DNA from: Ricinus communis
Taxonomy: Eukaryota; Streptophyta; Magnoliopsida; Malpighiales; Euphorbiaceae
Assembly: GCF_019578655.1 (NCBI RefSeq)
Contig: NC_063257.1
Span: forward strand, 27,642,362 to 27,706,361
Direction: 5' to 3'
Length of the DNA stretch: 64,000 nt
Part shown: in pieces, positions 52,699 through 64,000 of the stretch
Layout of the letters: every line of letters begins with the position of its first letter
Position numbering within the stretch: the first letter of the stretch is position 1
Notes under the pieces: model-generated
Told to the model about the DNA's origin: nothing
Databases searched by the model: none
Seen by the model: the letters and a program-made list of their open reading frames with translations, nothing else
Translations under genes and position numbers: made by a program

Positions 52699-52934
52699 AA
52701 TAGTGCTAATAATTTAGTATGAGAAAACGACCCCCTAAAAGTGATATATTTATCAATATAAGAAAATAACCCTGTAAAACGTGTATATTTATGAATATGA
52801 GAAAACAACCTCGTAAAAGTAGTGTAATTGCGAGTCTAAGAAAACAGGCTCGTAGAATGGGTAAACTTTTTAATATGAGAAAATAGCCTCATGGAAGGGG
52901 TAAATTTTTTAATATGTGAAAACAACCCCATAAT
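52699..52934 (-). repeat. Inverted satellite, right piece
   Basis: Minus-oriented monomers i, h, g, f, e follow LTR S2 and end at about 52934, where the array returns to + orientation. Confidence 0.9.
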
Positions 52935-53016
52935 TACGAGGCTGTTTTCTCATCTTAAAAAATTTACCCATTCCACGAGGTTGTTTTCTAAGATTCGCAT
53001 TTACACTACTTTTACG
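52812..53016. repeat. Palindrome at the satellite orientation switch
   Basis: The left arm (52812-52891) and right arm (52936-53016) are inverted copies of an e-f-e type stretch. Both read GTAAAAGTAGTGTAA, then AGAATGGGTAAA or GGAATGGGTAAA, in the same relative positions, with roughly ten mismatches by eye. The spacer is about one monomer. RNA or single-stranded DNA from here could fold into a hairpin with an ~80-bp stem. Confidence 0.82.
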
Positions 53017-54254
53017 GGGTTGTTTTCTCATATAATAAAATTAACCCATTTAAAGGGTTGTTTTCTCATACTCACAAATATACCAAAATTACGGGGTTAT
53101 TTTTTTCGATTGATAAATATTCCCGTATTACAGTGTTGTTTTCTCATATTGAAAAGTATACCACTTTTACGAGGTCGTTTTCTCATATTAAATTATTAGC
53201 ACTATTATGGGGTTGTTTTCTCAAATTCATAAATATACACATTTTATGGGGATATTTTCTTATATTAACAAATATACCCCTTTTACGGGGTTATTTTCTC
53301 ATATTATAAAATTAACCCATTTAAGGAGTTGTTTTCTCATACTCACAAATATACAATAATCATGGGATTATTTTCTCTAATTGATAAATACTTCCGTATT
53401 ATGGGGTTGTTTTCTAATGTTTATAAATATACCCTTCTTACGGGGTTGTTTTCCTATATTAAAAAATTTACCCATTTTACGAGGCTGTTTTCTTAGACTC
53501 GCAATTAGACTATTATAGGGTAATTTTCTCAGATTCATAAATATACATATTTTACGAGGTTGTTTCCTTATATTGATAAATATACCACTTTTACGGGATC
53601 GTTTTCTCATATTAAATTATTAGCACTATTATAGGGTTGTTTTCTCAAATTCAAAAATATACATGTTTTACGGGATTATTTTCTCCGATTGATAAATTTT
53701 TCCATATTACATGGTTGTCTTCTAATATTAAAAATTTACCCCTTCTATGCGGCTTCTCAAACTCGCTATTTCATAACTTTTACGGGATTGTCTTCTCATA
53801 TTCATAAATATACACGTTTTACGGGGTTATTTTCTTATATTTATAAATATACCACTTTTCCGAGATCTTTTTCTCATATTAAATCATTAGCACTATTATG
53901 GAGTTATTTTCTCAAATTCATAAATATACACGTTTTACGGGGTTATTTTCTTATATTGAAAAATATACCTCTATTATAGGGTTGTTTTCTCATATAATAA
54001 AATTAATCCATATAAAGGGTTATTTTCTCATATCACAAATATACCAAAATTACGGGGTTATTTTCTCTGATTGATAAATATCCTCGTATTACGGGGATAT
54101 TTTCTCATATTAAAAAATGTATCCCTTCTACGAGGTTGTTTTCTTATATTAAAAAATTTACCCCTTCTACGAGGCTGTTCTCTCAGACTCGCAATTATAC
54201 TACTTTTACGGGATTATTTTCTCATACTCATAAATATACACATTGTACCGGGTT
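52935..54254 (+). repeat. 39-bp satellite array, + orientation, right block part 1
   Basis: Plus-oriented monomers with the usual order, some shortened (for example near 53510 and 53740-53770). It ends GTACCGGGTT at 54254, directly at the LTR S3. Confidence 0.94.
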
Positions 54255-56880
54255 TGTCACGACCCCACCCTTGGGCCCGTGACCGGCACTAGGGAATGGG
54301 TAGGCGTAAGGCCACCGAAACCCGTAGTAAGCCTGACACTCACTGACTTAAACAAATCTCATCTCAATTAATGTTATTAAAGCCACAAATTATCTTAACA
54401 GCTACATTCTACATAAATACTTGATTACGCCCCGGAAAAACTAGGCGAGACTCAAACTCTGAAAATTTACAAACGATACATCTACTATTACTACTCATGG
54501 AGAATCTAAGATTTACCAATTTACATACCAAATCAAATACATCATCCGATGATGAAGGAGTTCAAGCACGAATAAGAGTCATGAGAGGACTAACGATTAC
54601 GAATCAAAAATAAGAAATGAGATCGCTACCCCGAGAATGAGTTAAAATCAAATAATCTAGGAACTATTGCATTCTTCTTAGAAAACATAGATTGTTCAAA
54701 TCAGTATATCAAACCATGCACGTAAATACAAATCACATTATAATCAAATACCATAATAAATAAATAAATAAAAATATATATTTACTTTTACGGGACGAGT
54801 GGCTCAGTAGAACCCTAACCCCAAATTCTAATAGCCTTTCGGCTCTCTTAATCCAACAGGTCTGGCGCCCAGAGAGCAAGCTCGATCAGGGTCCTTACCT
54901 CCAGCCTGAACACTTGAATTCCAAATAAGCCGGCGCCCAGAGAGCATCGCTCGATCAGGGACCTTAACTCCGGCAATCAACTGAACTCAGCCCAGAGAGC
55001 AATGCTCGATCAGGGCAAATAAATCCATAATAACCTTATATCCAGGATCATTACGGTAAAGACGCTGGTCTGATGTAACCATCAAAGGCATGTTCTAAGC
55101 CACATTTCCCAAATCGCAATCACCACATTTAATAAATATTATTGTCTAATTAAATCATTCAACCATATCAAAATAACAATTATCAATTTAGAGTAAGACA
55201 TCATGTAACTCGTGAGGAAAAATAATAACGTTTGTATTATTATAACATTACTATAATAATACTTATATTATCTTCAATAATTAATAATCCAGTAAAATTA
55301 TTTATGTTGCGATACTAATAACCATATTATGCATAAACTTCCAAAATATCATATTAAAATCAGACTTAGCAATAGTGCAATGATTAAATGACTTTAACTC
55401 ACAGAATTGGGCGACCTCCTAGCTCAGATCCGGTGCCTCGGTTGGAGCGAGCCGAACAGACAGATCATCTAGTCATGAAAAATAATTTATCAAAACGATG
55501 GAACAATTACAATAGACCCTAGGTCTAGACTCCTAGGACTGACTGTCTAAGAATCTCGACTCAGGAACTACCAAAATTCTCCCTACAACACGAACATTAC
55601 CCCCATAAAAAGAGTCCAGGGACCGCCGGAAAAACACTCTAAATATCCAACAATTTAAACAACGGGAGTCGGGTCCCCAAACTTCACTATTTCCCGACTC
55701 ACACAAAGACAAAACACAAGGCAGTAACCGATGTGACAATTATTTTTGACTCACAATATCATCAAATACTCAATATAATCCAATAGACACAATTAAACCA
55801 AGAATTCCAAAATTAACAGGCCAAAGATAATTACCGAGACGCTCGATCGCTTGGTCGACTCGCCTCCGGCCGACGGAGTCCGATCGACGATCCGAACACA
55901 CCATCGGACTCACACCGACGCGCTGATGACGATCCCCACTTCCGATTTTCCGATCCGACACCCGATCATCCGGAGATTTGCGGACGATCTCGGCCATCGA
56001 TTTGCAAACGGCCCGATCGCCACAAAACCGGTGCCAATGCGAAGCTTGAGATGAGGAGAGTCGGGATACATCCTCCGATCATCCATCCTCCTGAGTCACG
56101 GAAAAGCCCCAAAATGCGAGCTGCCACTCTAAGTTTCACTTTGTCGGATCTTGCAACTCCGGCCACCCCAGGCGCCGCCACTGCCCGGAAAGAGCCCTCG
56201 TGAGAGGAGCCGATCGCCACCCAACTCGGCCGCTAACAAAGCCGTAAAGCGGCCCAAACACGCCTGAATCCGCCGGCCTGGAGCCATTGCCGCCGCTGCT
56301 GCTGCATCGCCAACGCACGCCGCTGGCTGGCCAACGCCCGCCCGAGCTCACATACGCCGCATCCCTCTCTCTCTTCCCACGACTCTCTCTCTATCTCTCT
56401 TCCTTTCTTCTTCCCCGATTTTCTTTCCTTTCAATATCGACATTTGACCCCTGAACTTTTCCTTATTACAACTTGGTCCCTCAACTTTCTTAATTACTTA
56501 CAATTCCATCCATCAAAATTCTAATTTAACCCCCAAACTTTCCTTTAGCCTTTCAATTAAGCCCTTAACTATTTAATTTGGGCCAAATCCGAATTATTGA
56601 AAATACACAATTACAAAAATACCCCTGATCGACATATTTATTTACAAAAAATACCAAGCTCACAAATTTCCATTAAAACCCCATAAAAATAACATTATAC
56701 TTTCAATCCTTATTCCAAAATATAATTTTACTTATATAAATATGCATTTGGGAAAATTTTGAATAACCAAAATATAATCATTTCTCAAATAATTTACTTG
56801 AATAATTTCTTAAAATTTCAAACTAATTAGGTATAGAAAATAACTCATTTATTAAATATATAAAAATTCGGGGTATTACA
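54255..56880 (-). mobile_element. Complete solo LTR S3 (2626 bp, minus strand) with target duplication
   Basis: On the plus strand it begins TGTCACGACCCC and ends GGGGTATTACA. The minus-strand reading is TGTAATACCCC...GGGGTCGTGACA, matching S1 and S4. Perfect 5-bp GGGTT copies flank it (54250-54254 and 56881-56885), and removing one restores a continuous monomer. It lacks the two stretches that S1 keeps. GAGC-core blocks lie at 54874, 54942 and 54997. Minus-strand open frames at 55533-56351 fall in the GC-rich middle and are not conserved as reading frames. Confidence 0.95.
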
Positions 56881-59800
56881 GGGTTATTTTCTTATATTGA
56901 TAAATATACCACTTTTACAGGGTCATTTTCTCATATTAAATTATTAGCACTATTATTTGGTTGTTTTCTCAAATTCATAAATATACACGTTTTACGGGAT
57001 TATTTTCTTATATTGACAAATATACTCCTTTTACGGGATTGTTTTCTCATATTATAAAATTAAGCTATTTAAGGGGTTGTTTTCTCATACTAAAAAATAT
57101 ACCAAAATTATGGGTTTATTTTCTAGGATTGATAAATATCCCCGTATTATGGGTTTGTTGTTTCATATTAAAAAATTTAATCCTTCTACGAGGCTGTTCT
57201 TTAAAACTCGCAATTATACTACTTTTACGGGGTTATTTTCTCAGATTCATAAATATACACGTTTTACGGGGTTATTTTGTTATATTAATAAATATATTAG
57301 TTTGAGGGGGTGAGTTTGTCATATTAAATTATTAGCACTATTACGGTGTTGTTTCCTCAAATTCATTAATACACAAGTTTTTACGGAGTTATTTTCTTAT
57401 ATTGACAAATATACAACTTTTACAGGGTTGTTTTCTCATGTTATAAAATTAACCCATTTAAGGGGTTGTTTTCTCATACTCACAAATATACCAAAATTAT
57501 GGGGTTATCTTCTTCGGTTGATAAATATCCCTGTATTACGGAGTTGTTTTCTCATATTAAAAAATTTACCCCTTCTACGAGGCTGTTTTCTCAAACTCGC
57601 AATTACACTACTTTTACGGGTTTTTTTTTCATATTCATAGATATACACGTTTTACGGGAGTTATTTTCTTATATTGATAAGTATACCACTTTTACGGGGT
57701 TGTTTTCTCATATTAAATTATTAGCACTAGTATGGGATTGTTTTCTTAAATTCATAAATGTAGACGTTTTACAAATATACCCCTTTTACGGGGTTGTTTT
57801 CTCATATTATAAAATTAACCCATTTTAGGAGTTGTTTTCTCATACTCACAAATATAGTACAATTATGGGGTTATTTTCTCTTATTGATAAATATTCCCGT
57901 ATAACGGGGTTGTTTTCTAATATTTATAAATATATCCTTCTTACAGGGTTATTTTCTCATATTAAAAAATTTACCCCTTCTATGATATTGTTTTCTTAGA
58001 CTCGCAATTACACTACTTTTGAGTTATTTTCTCATATTCATAAATATACACGTTTTACGGAGTTATTTTTTTATATTGATAAATATACTACTTTTACGGG
58101 GTTATTTTCTTAAATTATTAGAATCATTATGGGGTTATTTTCTCAATTTCATAAACATACACGTTTTACGGGGTTATTTTCTCTGATTGATAAATATTCT
58201 TGTATTACATGGTTGTTTTCTCGTATTAAAGAATTTACCCATTCTACGAGGCTGTTTTCTCAGACTCGCTATTACATAACTTTTATGAGGTTGTTTTCTC
58301 ATATTCATAAATATACACGTTTTACGGAGTTATTTTCTTATATTGATAAATATACCACTTTTACGGAGTTATTTTCTTATATTGACAAATATACCCTTTT
58401 ACGGGGTTATTTTCTTATATTATAAAATTAAACCATCTAAGGGGTTATTTTCTCATAATCACAAATATACCAAAACTGCGGGGTTATTTTTTTCGATTGA
58501 TAAATATTCCCGTATCACGGGGCTATTTTTGCATATTAAAAAATTTACCCCTTCTACGAGGATATTTTCTTATATTAAAAAATTTATCCCTTCTGCGAGG
58601 CTGTTTTCTTAGACTCGTAATAACACTACTTTTACAGGTTGTTTTCTCATATTCATAAATATACACGTTGTACTGGATTATTTTCCTATACTGATAAATA
58701 TACCATTTTGATAGGGTCATTTTCTCATACTAAATTATTAGTACACATTTTATGGGGTTATATTCTTATATTGATAAATATACCACTTTTACGGGGTTAT
58801 TTTCTTATATTGACAAATATACCCTTTTTACGGGATTGTTTTCTCACATAATAAAATTAACCCATTTAAGGGGTTGTTTTCTCATACTCACAAATATACC
58901 AAAATTATAGAGTTATTTTCTCCGATTGATAAATATCCCTATTATTACGGAGTGGTTTTCTAATATTTATAAATATACCCTTGGGGCTGTTTTCTCATAT
59001 TAAAAAATTTACCCCTTTTCCGAAGATGTTTTCTTAGACTCGCAATAACACTACTTTTATGGAGTTGTTTTCTCATATTCATAAAAATACTCATTTTATG
59101 GAGTTATTTTCTTATATTGATAAATATACCATTTTATAGGGTAATTTTCTCATATTAAATTATTAGTACTATTATGGGGTTATTTTCACAAATTCATAAA
59201 TATACACGTTTTATGGGGTTATTCTCTTATATGGAAAAATAATGCCCCTTTTATAGGGTTTTTTTTCTCATATTCTAAAATTTACCCATTTAAGGGGTTA
59301 TTTTCTCACACTCACAAATATACAAAAATTACTGGGTTATTTTCTCTGATTGATAGATATCCCTATATTACGGGGTTGTTTTCTAATATCTATAAATATA
59401 CCCCTCTTACGGAGTTGTTTTCTCATATTAAAAAATTTATCCGTTCTATGAGACTGTTTTCTCATACTCGCAATTACACTACTTTTACGGGGTTATTTTC
59501 TTAGATTTATAAATATACACATTTTACGGAGTTATTTTTTATATTGATAAATATACCACTTTTACGGGGTCGTTTTCTCATATTAAATTATTAGTACTAT
59601 TATGGAGTTATTTTCTCAAATTCATAAATATACACGTTTTACGGGGTATTTTCCTATATCGACAAATATACCCCTTTTACGAGGTTGTTTTCTCATATTA
59701 TAAAATTAACCGATTTAAGGGGTTGTTTTCTCATACTCACAAATATGCCACAAAAACGGGGTTATTTCCTCAGATTCATAAATATCCCCGTATTACGGGG

Positions 59801-62111
59801 TTGTTTTCACATATTAAAAAATTTATCCCTTTTACGAGGTTGTTTCTCATATTAAGAAATTTACCCTTTCTACCAGGTTGTTTTCTTAGAATTGCAATTA
59901 CACTACTTTTAGGGAGTTGTTTTCTCAGATTTATAAATATATACGTTTTACGAGGTTATTTTCTTATATTGACAAATATACCACTTTTACGGGATCGTTT
60001 TCTTATATTAAATTATTAGCATTATTTGGGGGTTATTTTCTCAAATTTATAAATATACACGCTTTACGGGTTTATTTTCTCAAATTTATAAATATACACG
60101 CTTTACGGGATTATTTTCTCCGATTGATAAATATCCCCGTATGATATGGTTGTTTTCTCATATTAAGAAATTTACTCCTTCTACGAGGCTAGTTTCTCAG
60201 ACTCGCTATTACACTACTTTTACGGGGTTGTTTTCTCAGATTCATAAAAATACATGTTTTACGGGTTATTTCCTTATATTGATAAATATACCACTTTTAC
60301 GAGGTCGTCCTCTCATATTAAATTATTAGTACTATTACGGGGTTGTTTTCTAAGATTCATAAATATACACGTTTTACGGGGTTATTTTCTTATATTTTAT
60401 TGATAAATATACCACTTTTACGGGGTTGTACTCTCATATTATAAAATTAACCCATTTAAGGGGTTGTTTTCTCATACTCACAAATATACCAAAATTACGG
60501 GTTATTTTCTTATATCTACAAATATACCCCTTTTACGAGGTTGTTTTCTCATATTATAAAATTAACCATTTAAGGGGCTGCTTTCTCATGCTCACAAATA
60601 TACCACAATTACGGGGTTATTTTCTCAGATTCATAAATATCCCCGCATTACGAGGTTGTTTTCACATATTAAAAAATTTACCCCTTGTACGAGACTGTTT
60701 TCTCATATTAAAAAATTTACCCATTCTACAAGGCTGTTTTCTAAGACTAGTAATTACACTACTTTTATAGAGTTGTTTTCTCGGATTCATATATTCACAC
60801 GTTTTACGGAGTTATTTTCTTATATTAAGAAACATACCAATTTTACGGGATTGTTTTCTCATATTATAAAATTAACCCATTTAAGGGGTTGTTTTCTCAT
60901 ACTCATAAATATCCCAAAATTACGGAGTTATTTTCTCTGATTGATAAATATCCCCGTATTACGGGGTTGTTTTCTAATATTTATAAATATACCCCTATTA
61001 CGGGATTCTTTTCTCATATTAAAAAATTTACCCTTTCTACGAGGCTATGTTCATAGACTCGCAATTACACTACTTTTAGGAAGTTATTTTCTCATAATTA
61101 TATATATACATGTTTTACGGGTTTTTTTTTATATTGATAAATATACCACTTTTACAGGGTTGTTTTGTCATATTAAATTATTAGCACTATTAGGGGGTTG
61201 TTTTCTCAAATTTATAAATATACATGCTTTACGGGATTATTTTCTTCGATTGATAAATATCCCTGTATTTCATGGTTGTTTTCTCATATTAAAAAATTTA
61301 CTTCTTCTACGAGGCTGTTTTCTCAAACTCGCTATTACACTACTTTTACGGGGTTCTTTTCTCAGATTAAAAAATATACACGTTTTACGGAGTTATTTTC
61401 TTATATTGATAAAAATACCAGTTTTTTACAGGGTTATTTTCTTATATTGACAAATACACTCCTTTTACGGTGTTGTTTTCTCATACTCACAAATATACTA
61501 CAATTACAGGTTGTTTTCTAATATTTATAAATATACCCCTCTTACGGGGTTGTTTTCTCATATTAAAAAATTTACCCCTTCTCCTAGGCTGTTTTCTCAA
61601 ACTCGCAATTACACTCCTTTTACGGGGTTGTTTTCTCAAATTCATAAATATACACGTTTTACGCGGCTATTTTCTTATATTGATAAATATACTACTTTTA
61701 TAGGGTCGTACTCTCATATTAAATTATTAGCACTATTATGGGGTTGTTTTATAAAATTCATAAATATACACGTTTTACGAGATTATTTTTTTATATCCAC
61801 AAATATACCCCTTTTACGGAGTTATTTTCTCATATTATAAAATTAACCCATTTAAGGGGTTGCTTTCTCATACTTACAAATATACCAAAATTACGGGGTT
61901 ATTTTCTCCAATTGATAAATATCCCCGTATTACGGGGTTGTTTTCTCATATTAAAAAATTTACCCTTTGTACGAGGCTATTTTCTTAGACTCGCAATTAC
62001 ACTATTTTTCCGGGGTTGTTTTCTCAGATTCATAAATACACACGTTTTACAGGGTTATTTTCTTATATTGACAAATATACCACTCTTACAGAGTTATTTT
62101 CTTATATTATA
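56881..62111 (+). repeat. 39-bp satellite array, + orientation, right block part 2
   Basis: Plus-oriented monomers with clear higher-order order; j and k types can be followed through most units. Includes e variants with TTTTCACATATT and c variants with GATTCATAAATATCCCCG near 59770-60680, which link it to the inverted piece. A short duplicated monomer (CAAATTTATAAATATACACG twice, near 60032 and 60073) gives a local j-j pair. It ends at 62111 inside a monomer, where LTR S4 begins. Confidence 0.94.
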
Positions 62112-64000
62112 TGTAATACCCCGAATTTTTATATATTTAATAAATGAGTTATTTTCTATACCCAATTAGTTTGAAATTTTAAGAAATTATTCAAGTAAAT
62201 TATTTGAGAAATGATTATATTTTGGTTATTCAAATTTTTTCAAATGCATATTTATATAAGTAAAATTATATATTGGAAATTTATTTTGGAATAAGGATTG
62301 AAAGTATAATGTTATTTTTAGGAGGGTTTAATGGAAATTTGTGAGTTTGGTATTTTTGTAAATAAATATACCGGTGGGGGTATTTGTGTAATTGTGTATT
62401 TTCAATAATCCGCCTTGGGCCTCAAATTAAATAGTTATGGGCTTAATTAAAAGGCTAAAAAGAAGTTTGGGGGTTAAATTGAAGTTCTGCAGGATGAAAT
62501 TGTAAGTAATTAAGAAAGTTGAGGGACCAAATTGTAATAAGGAAAAGTTCAGGGGTCAAATGTCGATATAGAAGAAAGGAAGAGGGGAGAATTGTCGGGG
62601 AGAGAGAGTGGCGCGGCCTAAGAGAGAGAGAGGGACGTCAGAAGCCGCGGTGGCGACACCGGGCGCTGAGCGCCGCTGAAGCAATAAGGCGCAGGGTAAA
62701 TGGCCCAGCTGGCAAGCGGGCGCGCGGAAGAGCCAAGGCGCGGCTTCTGGCGTGTTTCCACTGCCGGTGATTGTTGCGGCCGAGTTGTGGCGACGGCTCA
62801 GAGAGCTTTTACAAAGCAGGCGACATCAGCCGGGAGACTAAGATCCAAAGGAGAGAGAAAATGGTGGCAGCCCGGTGTTTTTGGGTTTTTTCGGCGAGAT
62901 CCGGCCGGAGGATGGACGATCGGAGGGCATATCCCGACTCTCCTCCGCCTAAGCTTCGCGATGGCACCGGTTTCGTGGCGATCGGGCTTCGTTTGCAAAT
63001 CGACTACCGTGATCGTCCGCAAATCTCTCCGGATGATCGGGTGTTAGATCGGAAAATCAAAGCGGGGATCGCTACCGCCGCCAGGAGTCCGATGGTGTGT
63101 TCGGATCATCGACTGACCGCCGAAGTAGTCGACCGAGCGATCGAGCGTCTCGGTAATTATCTTTGGCCCGCTAATTTTGGAATTCTTGGTTTAATTGTGT
63201 CTAATGGTTTATATTGAGTACTTGATGATATTTGTGAGTCAAACAATAATTGTCCGCCAGGTTTTATGCCGGGTATGAGCTCGGAAATAGTGAAGTTTGG
63301 GGACCCAACTCCGTTGTTTAAATTGTTGGATATTTGAAGTGTTCTTCCGGCAGTCCTGGACCCGTTGTTACGGGGTAATGTTCGTGTTATAGGAGGTTCT
63401 CACGGATTTTCTAGAGAATTTCTCGAGTCGAGATTCTTAGATACCACCCAGGAGTCTAGACCTAGGATTAAAGATCGATTGTTTCAGCGTTTTGATAAAT
63501 TGTTTTCCGTGACTAGATTGTCCGTTTGTCTCGGCCCGCCCAACTCGAGGCACCGGAAAGTAGCCAGGAGGTCGCCCAACTCGTGAGTTAAAGTCATTTC
63601 ATCATTGCGCTATTGCTAAGTTTGATTTTAATATGCTATTTTGAAAGTTCATGCTTAATATGGTTATTAGTATCGCAACGTAAATAATTTCAACGAATTA
63701 TTAATTATTAAAGGTAATATAAGTGTTATTATAGTAATGTTATGATAATACCAAATATAATCCGATTTCTTATGAGTTGCCTCGATGTCTTACTCTTAAT
63801 TGTTAATTGTTATTTTGATATGGTTGAATGATTTCATTATACAATGATATTTATTATATGTGATGATTGCGAATTGGGAAATGTGGCTTGTAGAACATGC
63901 CACTTTGATGGGTTACACTCGACCGCAGACGCACCGGTAATGATCATGGACATGTAATCGGATTTTATGGGTTTGCCCCGGTCGAGCATGGCTCTCTGGG
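62112..64000 (+). mobile_element. LTR S4, cut by the window end
   Basis: Starts TGTAATACCCCG at 62112 after satellite ending TTATA (62107-62111, possible target duplication). It follows S1 and S3 through the AT-rich 5' part, the GC-rich middle (about 62580-63150) and into the 3' part, up to the first GAGC-core block at 63984. Like S3 it lacks the two S1-specific stretches. The window ends before the LTR does, so this could be another solo LTR or the left end of a complete element. Open frames at 62519-63217 are within the LTR and not maintained in its relatives. Confidence 0.9.

Noticed and set aside
55533..56351. Minus-strand open frames in GC-rich sequence
   Set aside because: Part of solo LTR S3 and not conserved as coding in S1 or S4.
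62519..63217. Arg-rich open frames of 83-148 codons
   Set aside because: They are in the GC-rich middle of LTR S4, with different starts, stops and frames in the related LTRs. There is no recognisable domain.

Overview
The window looks like constitutive heterochromatin from a plant nuclear genome. It holds about 44 kb of an AT-rich 39-bp satellite (roughly 1,100 monomers by arithmetic) interrupted by long-LTR Ty3/gypsy chromovirus sequence. The evidence for a plant is the plant-type initiator-Met primer binding site, the integrase with a C-terminal chromodomain, LTRs of about 2-3 kb with TGTAA...GTGACA or GTTACA ends, and 5-bp target duplications. The species cannot be read from the sequence. 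I found no host protein-coding gene, rRNA or tRNA gene.

Layout. 1-11525: satellite in + orientation, with a 500-N assembly gap at 2497-2996. 11526-18427: a decayed Tekay-like chromovirus (element A) with 5' LTR, primer site, gag, protease, RT/RNase H, integrase and most of a chromodomain; its 3' end and 3' LTR are missing. 18428 to about 21662: the 3' LTR and 3' end of pol of a second chromovirus (element B) on the minus strand, inserted into the chromodomain of A and cut off inside its integrase. About 21663-43600: satellite (+), including a recently amplified block of ~1.59-kb super-repeats (30094 to about 39700). About 43600-52934: satellite in the opposite (-) orientation, carrying one complete solo LTR (43719-46680) and one 5'-truncated LTR (50666-52698). 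About 52935-62111: satellite back in + orientation, with a complete minus-strand solo LTR (54255-56880). 62112-64000: start of another LTR, cut by the window edge.

The satellite is organised on at least three levels. Each monomer has a conserved 5' box (about 15 bp, ACGGGGTTnTTTTCT) and a variable tail that gives it an identity. Eleven monomer types (called a to k here) follow one another in a fixed order as a ~427-bp higher-order repeat; nine types are 39 bp and two (a and i) are 38 bp. These repeats are in turn grouped into ~1.1-1.6 kb super-repeats and into multi-kb segmental duplications. The long open reading frames across the array follow from the 13-codon period and are not genes.

The most notable observations are the multi-level array, the inverted satellite segment with an 80-bp-arm palindrome at one breakpoint, and the clustering of LTR insertions in the conserved monomer box. 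Two independent insertions fall at exactly monomer positions 6-10, and a third at 4-8.
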